Assembly: GCF_901482695.1 (NCBI RefSeq)
Contig: NZ_LR590484.1
Span: 5,208,001 to 5,272,000, forward strand
From: Sphingobacterium thalpophilum
Lineage (GTDB): Bacteria > Bacteroidota > Bacteroidia > Sphingobacteriales > Sphingobacteriaceae
DNA: 64,000 nt
Direction: 5' to 3'
The translations under genes and the position numbers were made by a program. Positions within the stretch are counted from its first letter, which is position 1. Every line of letters begins with the position of its first letter. Positions 44,612 to 53,801 of this stretch are shown piece after piece. The notes below the pieces were generated by a model. It worked only from the letters and a program-made list of their open reading frames with translations. It did not search any database and was not told where the DNA came from.

Positions 44612-45264
44612 ACATTCAGGAGCAAAGTATTACATTTAATAAACAACAGCTAATTCTTAACAATCAACGAACTATATTCTGGAGAGACCAGAACAGCCTG
44701 ATCCTTTCCGACCTTCATCTGGGCAAAGCAGCCCATTTTAGGAAGCATGGGATTGCCATTCCAGCCGAGGCCTCAACCGCCGATCTTCACAGACTGGCCG
44801 CGCTGATTGCACATTACCGCGCAGCCCAAGTCATCGTCGTGGGCGATCTTATCCATGCAGGGATCAATCAAGAAGTGCAGGCCCTCCAACAACTTAGAGC
44901 AGCTTATCCCGACCTTCAGATCCAGCTCGTAAAAGGGAATCATGACCGACAGTCCGCAGGCCTTGCCAAACAGTTCGGCATCCACTGCCACGACGATCTT
45001 CTTGAAATCGAACAGATTTGCTTTGAGCACCAACCCCGGCCCAGCGCAACCTCTTTCCGTATTTCAGGTCATCTTCACCCCGGCATAAGCATCACCATCC
45101 CTCCCCGGAGACAGCTGCGACTGCCCTGTTTCTGGATATCCGAACATCAGATTATATTGCCAGCTTTCAGCAGATTCACCGGGCTAGACAGCCGCCAGAT
45201 GCCCCGGGAGTACCGTTGCTACGCTGTGCTCGAGGACTCCCTGCTCCCCATAAACACACGGTAG
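44608..45264 (+). CDS. pdeM: ligase-associated metallophosphoesterase PdeM
   Basis: The 218-residue calcineurin-like phosphoesterase shows all metal motifs: ILSDLHLGKAAHFRKHG, VVGDLIHAG, VKGNHDR and SGHLHPG. It closes the four-gene ligase-associated operon and is expected to remove phosphates or act as an endonuclease on damaged ends. The stop codon TAG is immediately followed by the reversed stop codon of the AraC gene on the other strand, leaving no room for a terminator. Confidence 0.92.
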   Translation: MNIQEQSITFNKQQLILNNQRTIFWRDQNSLILSDLHLGKAAHFRKHGIAIPAEASTADLHRLAALIAHYRAAQVIVVGDLIHAGINQEVQALQQLRAAYPDLQIQLVKGNHDRQSAGLAKQFGIHCHDDLLEIEQICFEHQPRPSATSFRISGHLHPGISITIPPRRQLRLPCFWISEHQIILPAFSRFTGLDSRQMPREYRCYAVLEDSLLPINTR

Positions 45265-46227
45265 CTACATCTTCAGCTCGCCCGGCGAGATACCGTAATA
45301 TTTCTTGAACGCACTGCTAAAGTTATTCTGGTGCCCATAGCCGGTCAGAAGGGCCACCTCATAGACGGTCATTTTATCCTGGAGCAGATAGTTCCTGGCT
45401 TTCTCCATACGTATTCTGGTCAGATAGTCATGGATCGTCACAGAAAAATATTCCTTGAAGTCTTTACGCAGTTTGCTTTCGCTGGTAAGTACTTCTGCCG
45501 CAAGCTCCTTCTGTGTCGGCGGATTCGCAACACGCTGTTCCAAGATCTGCCGAGCCAGTTCCAGACGCTGTACATCCTCTTCATGGAATAGCGGCGCCGC
45601 ATTTTCGTTTCTCTCGTTGTACTGTTCAAACTGGTACATCAGCAGTTCCACCACACGCGATTCCGTATGCAGCCGGCGGATTTCACCTTTCTTTTTCGAC
45701 TCAATGAGTTCCGTAATCGTGTGCTGCATTTCATAGGTCGCCATCAGGTCCTCCTCCGAGAACGAAACATATTCTCCCTTTTCTATTTCATGCACAAACT
45801 GCTGGTGCAGTAACGAGTCCCGCTTTATGAGACTGAGGTAATATTCCTTGGAAATGACCGCAATAAAATAGGTATATTCAATTCCCGGTTCTACTTCATG
45901 AACAGACTTGACGGAGGGAATATATCGGATATTATGACGGCTCATTCCGTACGGCAATTTACTGTCTGTAGGTTTAAAAAAAATAAACTGGCTTGTGATT
46001 GTCTCCCCCCCGATCTCGGTGAGCACCCGTACAGGACGGTCAAACTGCATTTTGGCATGCAGGATAAACAGGCCTGAAGTCGAAAGCTGGAAATTTTCCA
46101 TGTGCACCGGATCCCTGTGGATAGACACTTTTTTTTCGACAAGAGGCTTGTCGGGTACATAGCTATCCGGAATCTCTTCTTCAAAAAGCCATTCAGCCAA
46201 CTCTACTATTTTACTTTTCACCACCAT
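45265..46227 (-). CDS. AraC-family regulator of the haem/iron island (PchR-like)
   Basis: The 320-residue protein has an N-terminal sensing half and two C-terminal helix-turn-helix units, QKELAAEVLTSESKLRKDFK and VYEVALLTGYGHQNNFSSAF, ending in KKYYGISPGELKM. The layout resembles PchR-type regulators of iron-chelate uptake. The ATG at 46227 is preferred over a TTG at 46269. It lies 88 bp beyond hmuV on the same strand, and this gap contains a perfect TTATTTA-N9-TAAATAA palindrome, so its expression may itself be iron-controlled. The coding end abuts pdeM. Confidence 0.88.
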   Translation of the reverse strand: MVVKSKIVELAEWLFEEEIPDSYVPDKPLVEKKVSIHRDPVHMENFQLSTSGLFILHAKMQFDRPVRVLTEIGGETITSQFIFFKPTDSKLPYGMSRHNIRYIPSVKSVHEVEPGIEYTYFIAVISKEYYLSLIKRDSLLHQQFVHEIEKGEYVSFSEEDLMATYEMQHTITELIESKKKGEIRRLHTESRVVELLMYQFEQYNERNENAAPLFHEEDVQRLELARQILEQRVANPPTQKELAAEVLTSESKLRKDFKEYFSVTIHDYLTRIRMEKARNYLLQDKMTVYEVALLTGYGHQNNFSSAFKKYYGISPGELKM

Positions 46228-46288
46228 GATACAATCCAAAATAAGCCTGACGAGGTTAAAATTAATCAATTAAGACGGTATTTAAAAA

Positions 46289-46311
46289 TTATTTATAATC
46301 TTTCTAAATAA
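46289..46311. promoter_or_regulatory. iron-box candidate 1 (upstream of the AraC gene)
   Basis: TTATTTA-N9-TAAATAA with both 7-bp arms perfect. On the minus strand it begins TTATTTAGAA, directly after a TTG that could be the -33 element. Confidence 0.6.
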
Positions 46312-46315
46312 CAAC

Positions 46316-47107
46316 CTAATCAAGTTCTACATTCATTTCTTCCAGCTGCACATAAGGTTTTAACGTGCGCGGATTCATAATCACATTCGATTCAACCGAA
46401 AAAATAGTATATATTTCCTTCTGTGCCAGCACCTCTACCGGCGTACCGTGAAACAGCTTACGTCCATTTTTGAGCATCAGAATACGGTCGGCATACATGG
46501 CCGCAAAGTTGACATCGTGCACGATCAGTACGACCATAAAGCCTTTTCGCGCCAGTGCGCGGGCTATCGCGAGCACTTTTTGCTGATAATGCAGATCCAG
46601 CGCGGCGATAGGTTCGTCCAGTAGCAACAGGGCATCAGGATTATCCCAGATCTGTGCAAGGATACGGGCCAGATGGACACGTTGCTGTTCACCACCCGAC
46701 AAGCTCAGGAAATCGCGTCCCGCAAAAGCCGATACACCACAAAGATCCATGGTTTCGGCCACGACTTTAAGATCATGTTGTCCCGGCGTATTTTTATAAT
46801 GCGGATATCTGCCCATCAGCACGATTTCCTCGACTTTAAAACTTAGTGTCATCTGCTGTTGCTGGCTCAACAATGCCCTACATCGGGAAAGAGCCACCGG
46901 ATCATACTCAGCCAGCGGAATACCATTGAGATGGACGGCTCCTGAATCCGGTTTCTTATCTCCGCAGAGCACACCCATTAAAGTTGATTTTCCTGCGCCA
47001 TTGGCTCCAAGGACGGCCAGTATTTCCCCCTTGCGTACCTGAAAGGTAATATCCCTGAGCAGCTTACGGCCATTCACCTCGTAGTTGATTTTTTCTACAC
47101 GCAACAT
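46316..47107 (-). CDS. hmuV: haem ABC importer, ATP-binding subunit
   Basis: The 263-residue ATPase has Walker A VLGANGAGKSTLMG, Q-loop LLSQQQQMTLSF, signature SLSGGEQQRVHLARIL and Walker B DALLLLDEPIAALD, with the switch His in LIVHDVNFA. Its best fit is the HmuV/BtuD group powering import of haem, cobalamin or ferric chelates across the inner membrane. Membership of an operon with a FecCD permease and a binding protein, next to a haem receptor and haem oxygenase, favours haem. Confidence 0.92.
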   Translation of the reverse strand: MLRVEKINYEVNGRKLLRDITFQVRKGEILAVLGANGAGKSTLMGVLCGDKKPDSGAVHLNGIPLAEYDPVALSRCRALLSQQQQMTLSFKVEEIVLMGRYPHYKNTPGQHDLKVVAETMDLCGVSAFAGRDFLSLSGGEQQRVHLARILAQIWDNPDALLLLDEPIAALDLHYQQKVLAIARALARKGFMVVLIVHDVNFAAMYADRILMLKNGRKLFHGTPVEVLAQKEIYTIFSVESNVIMNPRTLKPYVQLEEMNVELD

Positions 47108-47138
47108 ATAAACTATTATTTTTTAGACTTCTGGCAGA

Positions 47139-48167
47139 TCATTTATCCCTGATTAAAATGTACAAAAATATGGGGGTCCCCAGGAGCGCAGTGATCACCC
47201 CGATCGGCAATTCGATCGGTGCCACCAAAACACGTGCGATCACATCAGCCAGTGTCAGCACCAGCGCGCCCAGGAGTAAAGATGCCGGAAGCACAAAACG
47301 GTGATCAGCCCCCCCCATGAGCCGAACTGTATGCGGGATGATGAGCCCCACAAAACCGATAATGCCTGATACGGCAACAGATGCACCTACAGCAAGGGTG
47401 GACAAAATCACCACCCAGCGTTTGACACGGTCTGTGCGCATTCCCAGCAGATCAGCCTGCAGTTCGCCCAGCGCAAAAGCATTCAGTGACTTGCCAAAAA
47501 AAGGTAAAATCAGTACAGGGATAACAATGAAGGGAGCCACAGCCAGCACATTATCCCAGGTAGCGCCCCCCAGACTCCCCAGCATCCAGAAGGTGATCGT
47601 CCGGAGCTGCTGTTCAGTGGACATATAAGTCATCAGTCCGGTGAGCGCCCCCGCAAAGGCATTGATGGCAATTCCCGCGAGCAGCATCGTGGTGACATTG
47701 GGCCTGCCATTTTTGCTGGCAATCCGGTAAACGACAAAGGCTGTGAGTCCCGCCCCGACAAAAGCCCCTGCAGCCAGCATATAGTAGCCGATCCATGCCG
47801 ATAGCGATGTAAAGAGAAAGGTCTCAAAAGCAATGATCAGCACCGCAAATAAGGAGGCTCCCGAGGAAATGCCGATCAACCCCGGTTCAGCAAGCGGATT
47901 ACGAAAGATGCCCTGAATACCCGCTCCAGAGATTCCGAGTGCGGCGCCGACCAGCAGTCCGAGCAAAAGACGCGGCATGCGGATCTCAAATAATACGTCC
48001 TGCTGCATGGCATCCCGGCCGGCACTGGGCAGCCCCAGCTTTTGCGCCAAAAGCGAGAGGACATCTTCGGCTGGAATATGATATGCGCCCATACCTAAAG
48101 CAACAACACAAGTAAATAATAATACTAAGCTCAATGCCAGTACTATGAATTTCTGTTTCCTTTGCAC
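47139..48167 (-). CDS. hmuU: haem ABC importer, FecCD-type permease
   Basis: This 342-residue protein has about ten membrane segments and the FecCD signatures RMPRLLLGLLVGAALGISGAG, QGIFRNPLAEPGLIGISSGA and GFVGLIIPHTVRLMGGADHR (each quoted in part). The start is a GTG, five bases after the hmuT stop codon. It forms the dimeric channel of the importer with HmuV. Length and helices are complete. Confidence 0.93.
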   Translation of the reverse strand: MQRKQKFIVLALSLVLLFTCVVALGMGAYHIPAEDVLSLLAQKLGLPSAGRDAMQQDVLFEIRMPRLLLGLLVGAALGISGAGIQGIFRNPLAEPGLIGISSGASLFAVLIIAFETFLFTSLSAWIGYYMLAAGAFVGAGLTAFVVYRIASKNGRPNVTTMLLAGIAINAFAGALTGLMTYMSTEQQLRTITFWMLGSLGGATWDNVLAVAPFIVIPVLILPFFGKSLNAFALGELQADLLGMRTDRVKRWVVILSTLAVGASVAVSGIIGFVGLIIPHTVRLMGGADHRFVLPASLLLGALVLTLADVIARVLVAPIELPIGVITALLGTPIFLYILIRDK

Positions 48168-48172
48168 CTGCT

Positions 48173-49030
48173 CTATTTTGAATCCATTACATTTCTAAAA
48201 CCACGGTGCAACTCCAGGATGGCGTCCGGCAGGCGATTGCTGAAATTCACCAGCAGGGAGGCATTCATCACGAGGATTCGCCCATGTTTGCCCGCGTTGG
48301 TGATACGCATGCCCGGCAACTTTAAAATAGCCTCTTTTCCGCCCAGACTGCTGGCACCAAAGTCAAACATCAGCACGATGTCCGGATTCGCCTGCACTAA
48401 AGCTTCCGTCGTATACGGTTTAAAATCTGAGAACTCCTGAACCGCATTTTTTCCGCCCGCCAGGCTGATCATGGCATCCAGGCTGCTGCCCTTGCCCGCT
48501 ACGCTCATGGTACCAGTACCGCGGGCATAAATGAACAATACTTTTGGCGGTTCTTTACCCCTATTTTCCTTCCGTACCAGCTCTAGCGTATGATCCAGGC
48601 TTATTTTAGTGCGGGACACGAGATTTCTTCCAGCCGCAGATTCCCCTACGGCATCCGCCACTTCCTGGATATACCGAAGCGCGCCCTGTGCCGAATAGTC
48701 GGGCCGAATCGAAACATAGCGGACCCCCGCAGCACGGATCTGCTGAATAACCGCTTTGGACAGATCACCTTCATTGGCGATCACAACCGTGGGTCTGAAG
48801 GACAGTAAGCCCTCAGCAGATACCGACCGGTTCTTGCTTACCCTTGGCAGTGCCGCTGCCGCTTTGGGAGATATACTCGTTACATCAGTAGCTACCATCC
48901 GTTTCCCGACCCCCAGTCCGTAGACCGTTTCGGTCAACGAGCTATTCAAGGTAATAATTCTTTCCTGTGCCGTCACCCATCCTCCGATGTGCAGCAGACA
49001 GCATAGTGTAATCCTATAAAATCTACTCAT
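48173..49030 (-). CDS. hmuT: haem ABC importer, periplasmic binding protein
   Basis: The product of 285 residues has a signal peptide (ITLCCLLHIGGWVTA) and the helical-backbone binding-protein fold, with RIITLNSSLTETVYGLGVG, RPTVVIANEGDL and NPDIVLMFDFGAS. HmuT proteins take haem in the periplasm and deliver it to HmuUV. It is the first gene of the minus-strand importer operon and diverges from the TonB receptor. Confidence 0.9.
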   Translation of the reverse strand: MSRFYRITLCCLLHIGGWVTAQERIITLNSSLTETVYGLGVGKRMVATDVTSISPKAAAALPRVSKNRSVSAEGLLSFRPTVVIANEGDLSKAVIQQIRAAGVRYVSIRPDYSAQGALRYIQEVADAVGESAAGRNLVSRTKISLDHTLELVRKENRGKEPPKVLFIYARGTGTMSVAGKGSSLDAMISLAGGKNAVQEFSDFKPYTTEALVQANPDIVLMFDFGASSLGGKEAILKLPGMRITNAGKHGRILVMNASLLVNFSNRLPDAILELHRGFRNVMDSK

Positions 49031-49333
49031 CTTTATTGTTTGCGATCCTACGGCAAGAAACAGTCAAGCGGCCTGCAGTAGATTATCAATTTGAATACAA
49101 AACAAATCAATAATCAGTCTAAATACAAATTATATACAATATCCTTTCATGAAGCAACGGGGCGGATTGAAACATATAAAAAACTAAAAACAAGATAATT
49201 ACACATAAAAACAGCATACACTTTTATCAACAAAAATCGAATTAAATAGAATTTTTGACACTTTGCATAGAGAAAATTCCGGAAGGAATTCCGTTTTTTG
49301 TAACATTATTTAGAATTAGTAAAAATAAAAATA
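49031..49333. promoter_or_regulatory. divergent control region between hmuT and the haem receptor
   Basis: This 303-bp A/T-rich gap holds no gene. It contains ATTTAGA on the minus strand at about 49117-49123, a half-site like those in the iron boxes, and two abutting palindromes TTCCGGAA (49277-49284) and GGAATTCC (49285-49292). The receptor-side iron box lies at its right end. Confidence 0.5.
49306..49328. promoter_or_regulatory. iron-box candidate 2 (upstream of the haem receptor)
   Basis: TTATTTA-N9-AAAATAA: the left arm is perfect and the right arm matches six of seven. The left side reads TTATTTAGAA as in the other boxes. It ends five bases before the GTG start, so it may also overlap the ribosome-binding region. 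Confidence 0.55.
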
Positions 49334-51712
49334 GTGTTTAAAAGCATTCTATCCTTTCGAACGAGTACCTTGATTGCCCTATGTACCTGGCAGCTTCACC
49401 ATGTAGAAGCACAGGAAAAATGGAAGATCTCTGGCGTATTGAAGAACGAATCCAATAAAGCCATAGCCGACGCCACCGTTTATCTCTATCCGGATAAGTA
49501 TGTTTTTAAAACCGATTCGGCTGGGAGGTTTCACTTTAAGCAGCTGTACGCCGGCCGTTATGAAGTCCTGGTGCAGGCCCTGGGGTACCAGCAGCATCGG
49601 CAGGTTGTCGATCTGGAGGAACACAACCAGCTGCTGCAGATTGCGCTGAAATCCGAAGTCCGGCAGATCGGCACCGTCGAGGTCAATCGTAAGGCAGAGG
49701 CCGTGGACAACCTCATTAAAGCAGAAAATGCGGCCATGCCTGTCAAGGTAATCACCAAACGGGAGATCGAACTGATGGGCAGCCGCCGTCTGGATGAGGT
49801 ACTCAAAGAGCAGACCGGCATGGCCATAGTCAATGATATTGCCGGCGGTTCCAGAGCTGTGGGCGTACAGATTCAGGGATTCAGCAGCAACTATGTGATG
49901 GTGCTCGTAGACGGCCAGCCTATGCTGGGCCGCAATAGTGGCAACTTTGACCTATCCCGTATTTCCGTGACCAATATCGAACGCATCGAGATCATCAAGG
50001 GGGCCTCTTCCTGCTTATACGGCAGTGATGCGCTGGGCGGAGCCATCAATATTATCACTCGTCACGGAGCTGTTACACCACAGGCGCAGGCATCTCTTCT
50101 CTATGGCAGCCTCAATACCGTCGATGCCACATTGGAGGCTGAAACACCTTTTGCCAATCAACGTGGGAGCGCCGTCTTTTCGGGCAATTACTACCGTACC
50201 GACGGTTTCAATACAGACAAACAGTACCTCGATTCGAAGAGTACGACATTCCCACCCTATACCAATTACAGTTTTCAGGGCCGTGTACGCTATCGTACCA
50301 GTAAGAATGGAACAGTAGGTATCACCGGACGTTATGCAGCCCGAGCGTCCGAAATGATCAATGCCTGGTCCGAATCGGCCACCTTACAGGACAAACAAAA
50401 AGATCAGGACATCAACCTCTCCGCAAGCTACGACCATAATTTCCAATCGGGACTGCGCAGCATGACGCGCTATTATTTCTCACGCTTCCACTCGCAGATT
50501 GCCGCACAGTGGTTACAGCAGGGCATTGTGGCAAGTGCCGAGCAGTTTGGACAGAACGTACACCGCATCGAACAGCAATTTGCTTATAGTCCTGCACACC
50601 AGGTAAAACTCACCGGAGGCATAGGCGGTAGTCTCGAGCTGATGGACAATCAGGATCTGGATGGCAAACGCTCATTAAATAGCGCGTTTGCTTATTTACA
50701 GACCGAATGGAAACCTGTGGACCGCTTGCTGACGACACTCGGTCTACGCTACGATCAGACGAATGTCTACAAGGGTCACCTGAGTCCAAGTCTAGGCCTG
50801 CAATACCACCTCAGTCCTACACTGTTGATCAAAGGCGGTATTGGGGCAGGTTTCAAGGCGCCCGACTATAAGATGCGTTATCAGGTCTTCTTCAATCCCG
50901 CGGCCAATTACCTTGTCGTCGGTTCAGAACGTGTCGCCGACGTCATTGCGGCAATGGATCAAGCCGGAGAGCTCAGCTACAAGAACAGCTACATGCTCAA
51001 TTTGGTGGCAGGCAACCTCAAGGCTGAAACCAGTCTGTCCAACAATATTGGGCTTACCTGGAATCCTTCAAGCAGATTTCAGGCAGATTTTTCCCTGTTC
51101 TATCATCGGATCAACAATCAGATCAACACAGTCAGTGTAGGTAATGGTACCAGTATTGCTCAGATCTATAGCTACCGAAACCTGCCAAAAGCGATGAACA
51201 AAGGATTTGAAGTCTCCCTCACTTACCAGGCAACCAAAGATCTGCAATTGTCGATGGGCTATCAATATTTGATTGCCAAAGACCTGAGTGTGCTGGACAG
51301 TATTGCGAAAGGCAGTTATCCATATAACCAGATCAATGATCCTGCTACAGGCGAATATCGGCAGAGCAAAAAATCAGATTATTGGGGTATTGAGGACCGT
51401 TCGAGACACATGTTCAACGCAAAAGCGCAATACGAATATAAACCTTGGGCTGTCCATGTCAATGCGCGGATCAATTTCAGAAGCGCCACACCTTTTCAGG
51501 AATACAATGGCAACCAGTTTATCGACAAATACGACATCTTTATTCCCTACCACACACTGGTGAATATCACGGTAGAAAAGAGTCTGATGAACCGAAGATT
51601 AACCCTCCGTCTGATCGGCGATAACCTATTTAATTTCACCAGCCGTTATCTCTTAGGACAGCCCGGACGGATTATCATGGGCGGGGTCAGCTATCGGTGG
51701 ATAAAAGAATAA
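49334..51712 (+). CDS. TonB-dependent haem receptor
   Basis: This outer-membrane receptor of 792 residues starts at GTG. A signal peptide ends near residue 26 (HHVEA). A carboxypeptidase-like domain (WKISGVLKNESNKAIADATV) is followed by the plug (VGVQIQGFSSNYVMVLVDGQ, IEIIKGASSCLYGSDALGGA) and the beta-barrel (residues 230-792). The plug resembles HmuR/BtuB-type receptors. Its position between hmuT and hmuY genes makes haem the likely ligand. Energy comes from TonB encoded elsewhere. The hmuY gene starts 47 bp after the stop. Confidence 0.92.
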   Translation: MFKSILSFRTSTLIALCTWQLHHVEAQEKWKISGVLKNESNKAIADATVYLYPDKYVFKTDSAGRFHFKQLYAGRYEVLVQALGYQQHRQVVDLEEHNQLLQIALKSEVRQIGTVEVNRKAEAVDNLIKAENAAMPVKVITKREIELMGSRRLDEVLKEQTGMAIVNDIAGGSRAVGVQIQGFSSNYVMVLVDGQPMLGRNSGNFDLSRISVTNIERIEIIKGASSCLYGSDALGGAINIITRHGAVTPQAQASLLYGSLNTVDATLEAETPFANQRGSAVFSGNYYRTDGFNTDKQYLDSKSTTFPPYTNYSFQGRVRYRTSKNGTVGITGRYAARASEMINAWSESATLQDKQKDQDINLSASYDHNFQSGLRSMTRYYFSRFHSQIAAQWLQQGIVASAEQFGQNVHRIEQQFAYSPAHQVKLTGGIGGSLELMDNQDLDGKRSLNSAFAYLQTEWKPVDRLLTTLGLRYDQTNVYKGHLSPSLGLQYHLSPTLLIKGGIGAGFKAPDYKMRYQVFFNPAANYLVVGSERVADVIAAMDQAGELSYKNSYMLNLVAGNLKAETSLSNNIGLTWNPSSRFQADFSLFYHRINNQINTVSVGNGTSIAQIYSYRNLPKAMNKGFEVSLTYQATKDLQLSMGYQYLIAKDLSVLDSIAKGSYPYNQINDPATGEYRQSKKSDYWGIEDRSRHMFNAKAQYEYKPWAVHVNARINFRSATPFQEYNGNQFIDKYDIFIPYHTLVNITVEKSLMNRRLTLRLIGDNLFNFTSRYLLGQPGRIIMGGVSYRWIKE

Positions 51713-51759
51713 TAAGGATTTATGAACAAGAAATTAGCACACAAAGTACAGGACAAAAG

Positions 51760-52515
51760 ATGAGAACGATTCATATGATTATTGGCGAATGTAGCTTCTG
51801 GCTTTCCTTTCACAAGATCGGCCGCTGTATTTTTTCAGGTTTTCTGGCGCTTATGCTCCTATCCTGTGGGAAGGACAAAGACTATACAATTGGATTGGAA
51901 GACGGCAAAAGCACAGTTATCAAAGATCTGGCCGGAGATACCGATGCTGCCATGGGAGAAGGCGCCGAAGGAAAAGAGCAACGCCCATTTTTTATCTTTC
52001 TTTTCCGCTTTAACGATCAAAAGCAGATCTGGATCAAAAATCAGGCAGATTCCGCACAGTGGCTCAAAACAACAGATTGGGATATTGCATTTACTGGCCC
52101 CTATAATTCGGAGGTTTTTGTCAACAACGCCCGGTACGCGCATAACCCCGGTTATGGTGGGCCAGCCAACAATACCGCCGTGGTTTTATTGCGGCAAGCG
52201 TACCAGAGCGTAAACGTAGCCCCTTCCGACGAAGAGTTCAATAAAAGTGAAGTCAACAAAATTGGCTGGGCAGCAACCGATGGTTCGGATGGCTGGTTTC
52301 GCTATAGCTTGAGCACCCATATCATGCAAGCTTTGCCGAATCGTACCTATGCCATTCGGCTGCCCGATGGCAAATATGCCAAATTGCAGCTGATCAATGC
52401 CTACAAAGGAAATCCAGCGGCGGTAACCAATCTGAATTGGCCCGCCCCGTACTATACATTTAAATATTATGTACAGCAAGACGGCAGCAAAGATTTAAAC
52501 ACCAACACATTATAA
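51760..52515 (+). CDS. HmuY-family haem-binding lipoprotein 1
   Basis: The start is the ATG at 51760, since the longer frame begins inside the receptor gene. The lipobox LMLLSC ends at C36, after an unusually long n-region. The HmuY domain follows, with LKTTDWDIAFTGPYNSEVFV, APSDEEFNK, GWFRYSLSTHIMQALPNRTY and KYAKLQLINAYKGN. HmuY proteins bind haem at the cell surface or after release and hand it to the TonB receptor encoded just upstream. The haem-ligand residues cannot be assigned by eye. Confidence 0.88.
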   Translation: MRTIHMIIGECSFWLSFHKIGRCIFSGFLALMLLSCGKDKDYTIGLEDGKSTVIKDLAGDTDAAMGEGAEGKEQRPFFIFLFRFNDQKQIWIKNQADSAQWLKTTDWDIAFTGPYNSEVFVNNARYAHNPGYGGPANNTAVVLLRQAYQSVNVAPSDEEFNKSEVNKIGWAATDGSDGWFRYSLSTHIMQALPNRTYAIRLPDGKYAKLQLINAYKGNPAAVTNLNWPAPYYTFKYYVQQDGSKDLNTNTL

Positions 52516-52544
52516 TAAGGAAAAATTACACAATTAGATTAAAA

Positions 52545-52775
52545 ATGAACAGATTATTTACAACAGCAGCACTGCTATGTGCATTAAGTTTAGGTTTTAC
52601 TTCTTGTAGCAAAGATGAACTCTACCCTACTGCCAATCGCTACATCGTGATGTACAAAGGTGAGAAATTGAACAATGAAGCAGATGAGCTTTATGTAATT
52701 CAGGCAGGAAGTATTACTGCGGCGAGTGGAAATGCAACCTATAACATCAATTTTAAAAGATTTATTAAACAGTAG
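52545..52775 (+). CDS. small lipoprotein of unknown function
   Basis: The 76-residue product begins with a lipoprotein signal, lipobox GFTSC ending at C21. The mature part has about 55 residues (YIVMYKGEKLNNEADELYVI, SGNATYNINFKRFIKQ) and no motif I recognise. It lies 29 bp after HmuY1 on the same strand, so it is probably in the receptor operon. About 150 bp of A/T-rich sequence and an iron box follow. Confidence 0.7.
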   Translation: MNRLFTTAALLCALSLGFTSCSKDELYPTANRYIVMYKGEKLNNEADELYVIQAGSITAASGNATYNINFKRFIKQ

Positions 52776-52933
52776 TAAACTGCGATAAAAGGTTGAATAC
52801 TTCAAGAAACTTACTAGCATAGCAGCTGGTTAAAATTCCAGCTGCTTTCGTTACCAAAATCAAAAACCGAAAAAAATATATTAAATACCAATTTTCATAC
52901 ACAAGTAATAGGCTAAACTCTTTACCTTTACTA

Positions 52934-52956
52934 TTATTTAGAATAAATTTAAATAA
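52934..52956. promoter_or_regulatory. iron-box candidate 3 (upstream of HmuY2)
   Basis: TTATTTA-N9-TAAATAA with both arms perfect, beginning TTATTTAGAA, 68 bp before the HmuY2 ATG. It suggests that HmuY2 and the following genes have their own regulated promoter. Confidence 0.65.
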
Positions 52957-53023
52957 ATATAATACATCGTGTAAATGTATTAAAAAGCGGATAGCATATC
53001 AACTAACATAAAAACAAGTCATA

Positions 53024-53761
53024 ATGAAAATAAAGAAAAGTAGCAATCTATTCAAATTTATGCCAGTACTGGCATTTTTAATTGTGCTGGGTGCCTGTAG
53101 CAAAAGTGAGCCGACTGTAGAGCCCGAGCCTGATCCCGTAACTCCGGAAACGATGTTCAACCGCTTGATTACTGTCAAGAATTTTGGAGAAGACTTACCT
53201 GCAGGTAGTGCACCTACCACAGAGCAGTCTCCGATCTATTACAGCTTAGAACAGAATAAGGCCGTTACATCCGATTATCAACGTACAGCGCGCTGGGACA
53301 TATCTTTCTCTAATATCTATCGCAGCTTTATCAACTGTAATAATAGCGCATACGATTTTGGAAAAGGCGGTCCTGGTAAAGGCGGTATTCTTATTGTTGA
53401 GAAAAAATTTGAAGATGTCATCGATATCCCCTCAGATGCGGAGTTTCGCAAAGGTGAACAACCCTATGGTCCTGATAATTCAGGGGATATGGGGACTGGA
53501 TTGGGTTGGTACGTCTATGATTTTAATGCTATCCATAAAGGCGGAGGCGCTGAAAACAAAAAACATGTATGCTATCCCATAGAAGAGCACACGCTGATTG
53601 TACGTACAGCCAACGGAAACTACGCTAAGGTGAAAATTCAAAGTATCTATAAAGATTTATTAGATCCAAAAGACTGGTATAGAACATCGCCAGCCCCGTA
53701 TTTTACTTTCCAATATGTACTTGCCAAAGCTGGCAGTACCAAATTTACCATTGCTAACTAA
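53024..53761 (+). CDS. HmuY-family haem-binding lipoprotein 2
   Basis: The 245-residue product has a lipobox LGACSK at C25 and a Pro/Glu-rich linker (PTVEPEPDPVTPE). The HmuY domain reads ARWDISFSNIYRSFINCNNS, IDIPSDAEFRKGE, GLGWYVYDFNAIHKGG and NYAKVKIQSIYKD. It lines up with HmuY1 over the whole domain (TTDWDIAF, PSDEEF, KYAKLQLINAYK) but has a longer loop before the last strands. Its own iron box stands 68 bp upstream. A second surface haem scavenger with a different affinity or partner is the simplest role. Confidence 0.86.
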   Translation: MKIKKSSNLFKFMPVLAFLIVLGACSKSEPTVEPEPDPVTPETMFNRLITVKNFGEDLPAGSAPTTEQSPIYYSLEQNKAVTSDYQRTARWDISFSNIYRSFINCNNSAYDFGKGGPGKGGILIVEKKFEDVIDIPSDAEFRKGEQPYGPDNSGDMGTGLGWYVYDFNAIHKGGGAENKKHVCYPIEEHTLIVRTANGNYAKVKIQSIYKDLLDPKDWYRTSPAPYFTFQYVLAKAGSTKFTIAN

Positions 53762-53801
53762 AAAAAATAAGCTTAGCGTACTTATTAGACACTAAACTAT
53801 C

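Noticed and set aside
49277..49292. Paired palindromes TTCCGGAA and GGAATTCC as a main haem operator
   Set aside because: They occur only once, while the TTATTTA-N9-TAAATAA box recurs at four promoters; they are kept only as part of the intergenic description.
51697..51759. Longer N-terminus for HmuY1 starting inside the receptor gene
   Set aside because: It would place 21 extra polar residues before the lipoprotein signal; the ATG at 51760 is better.
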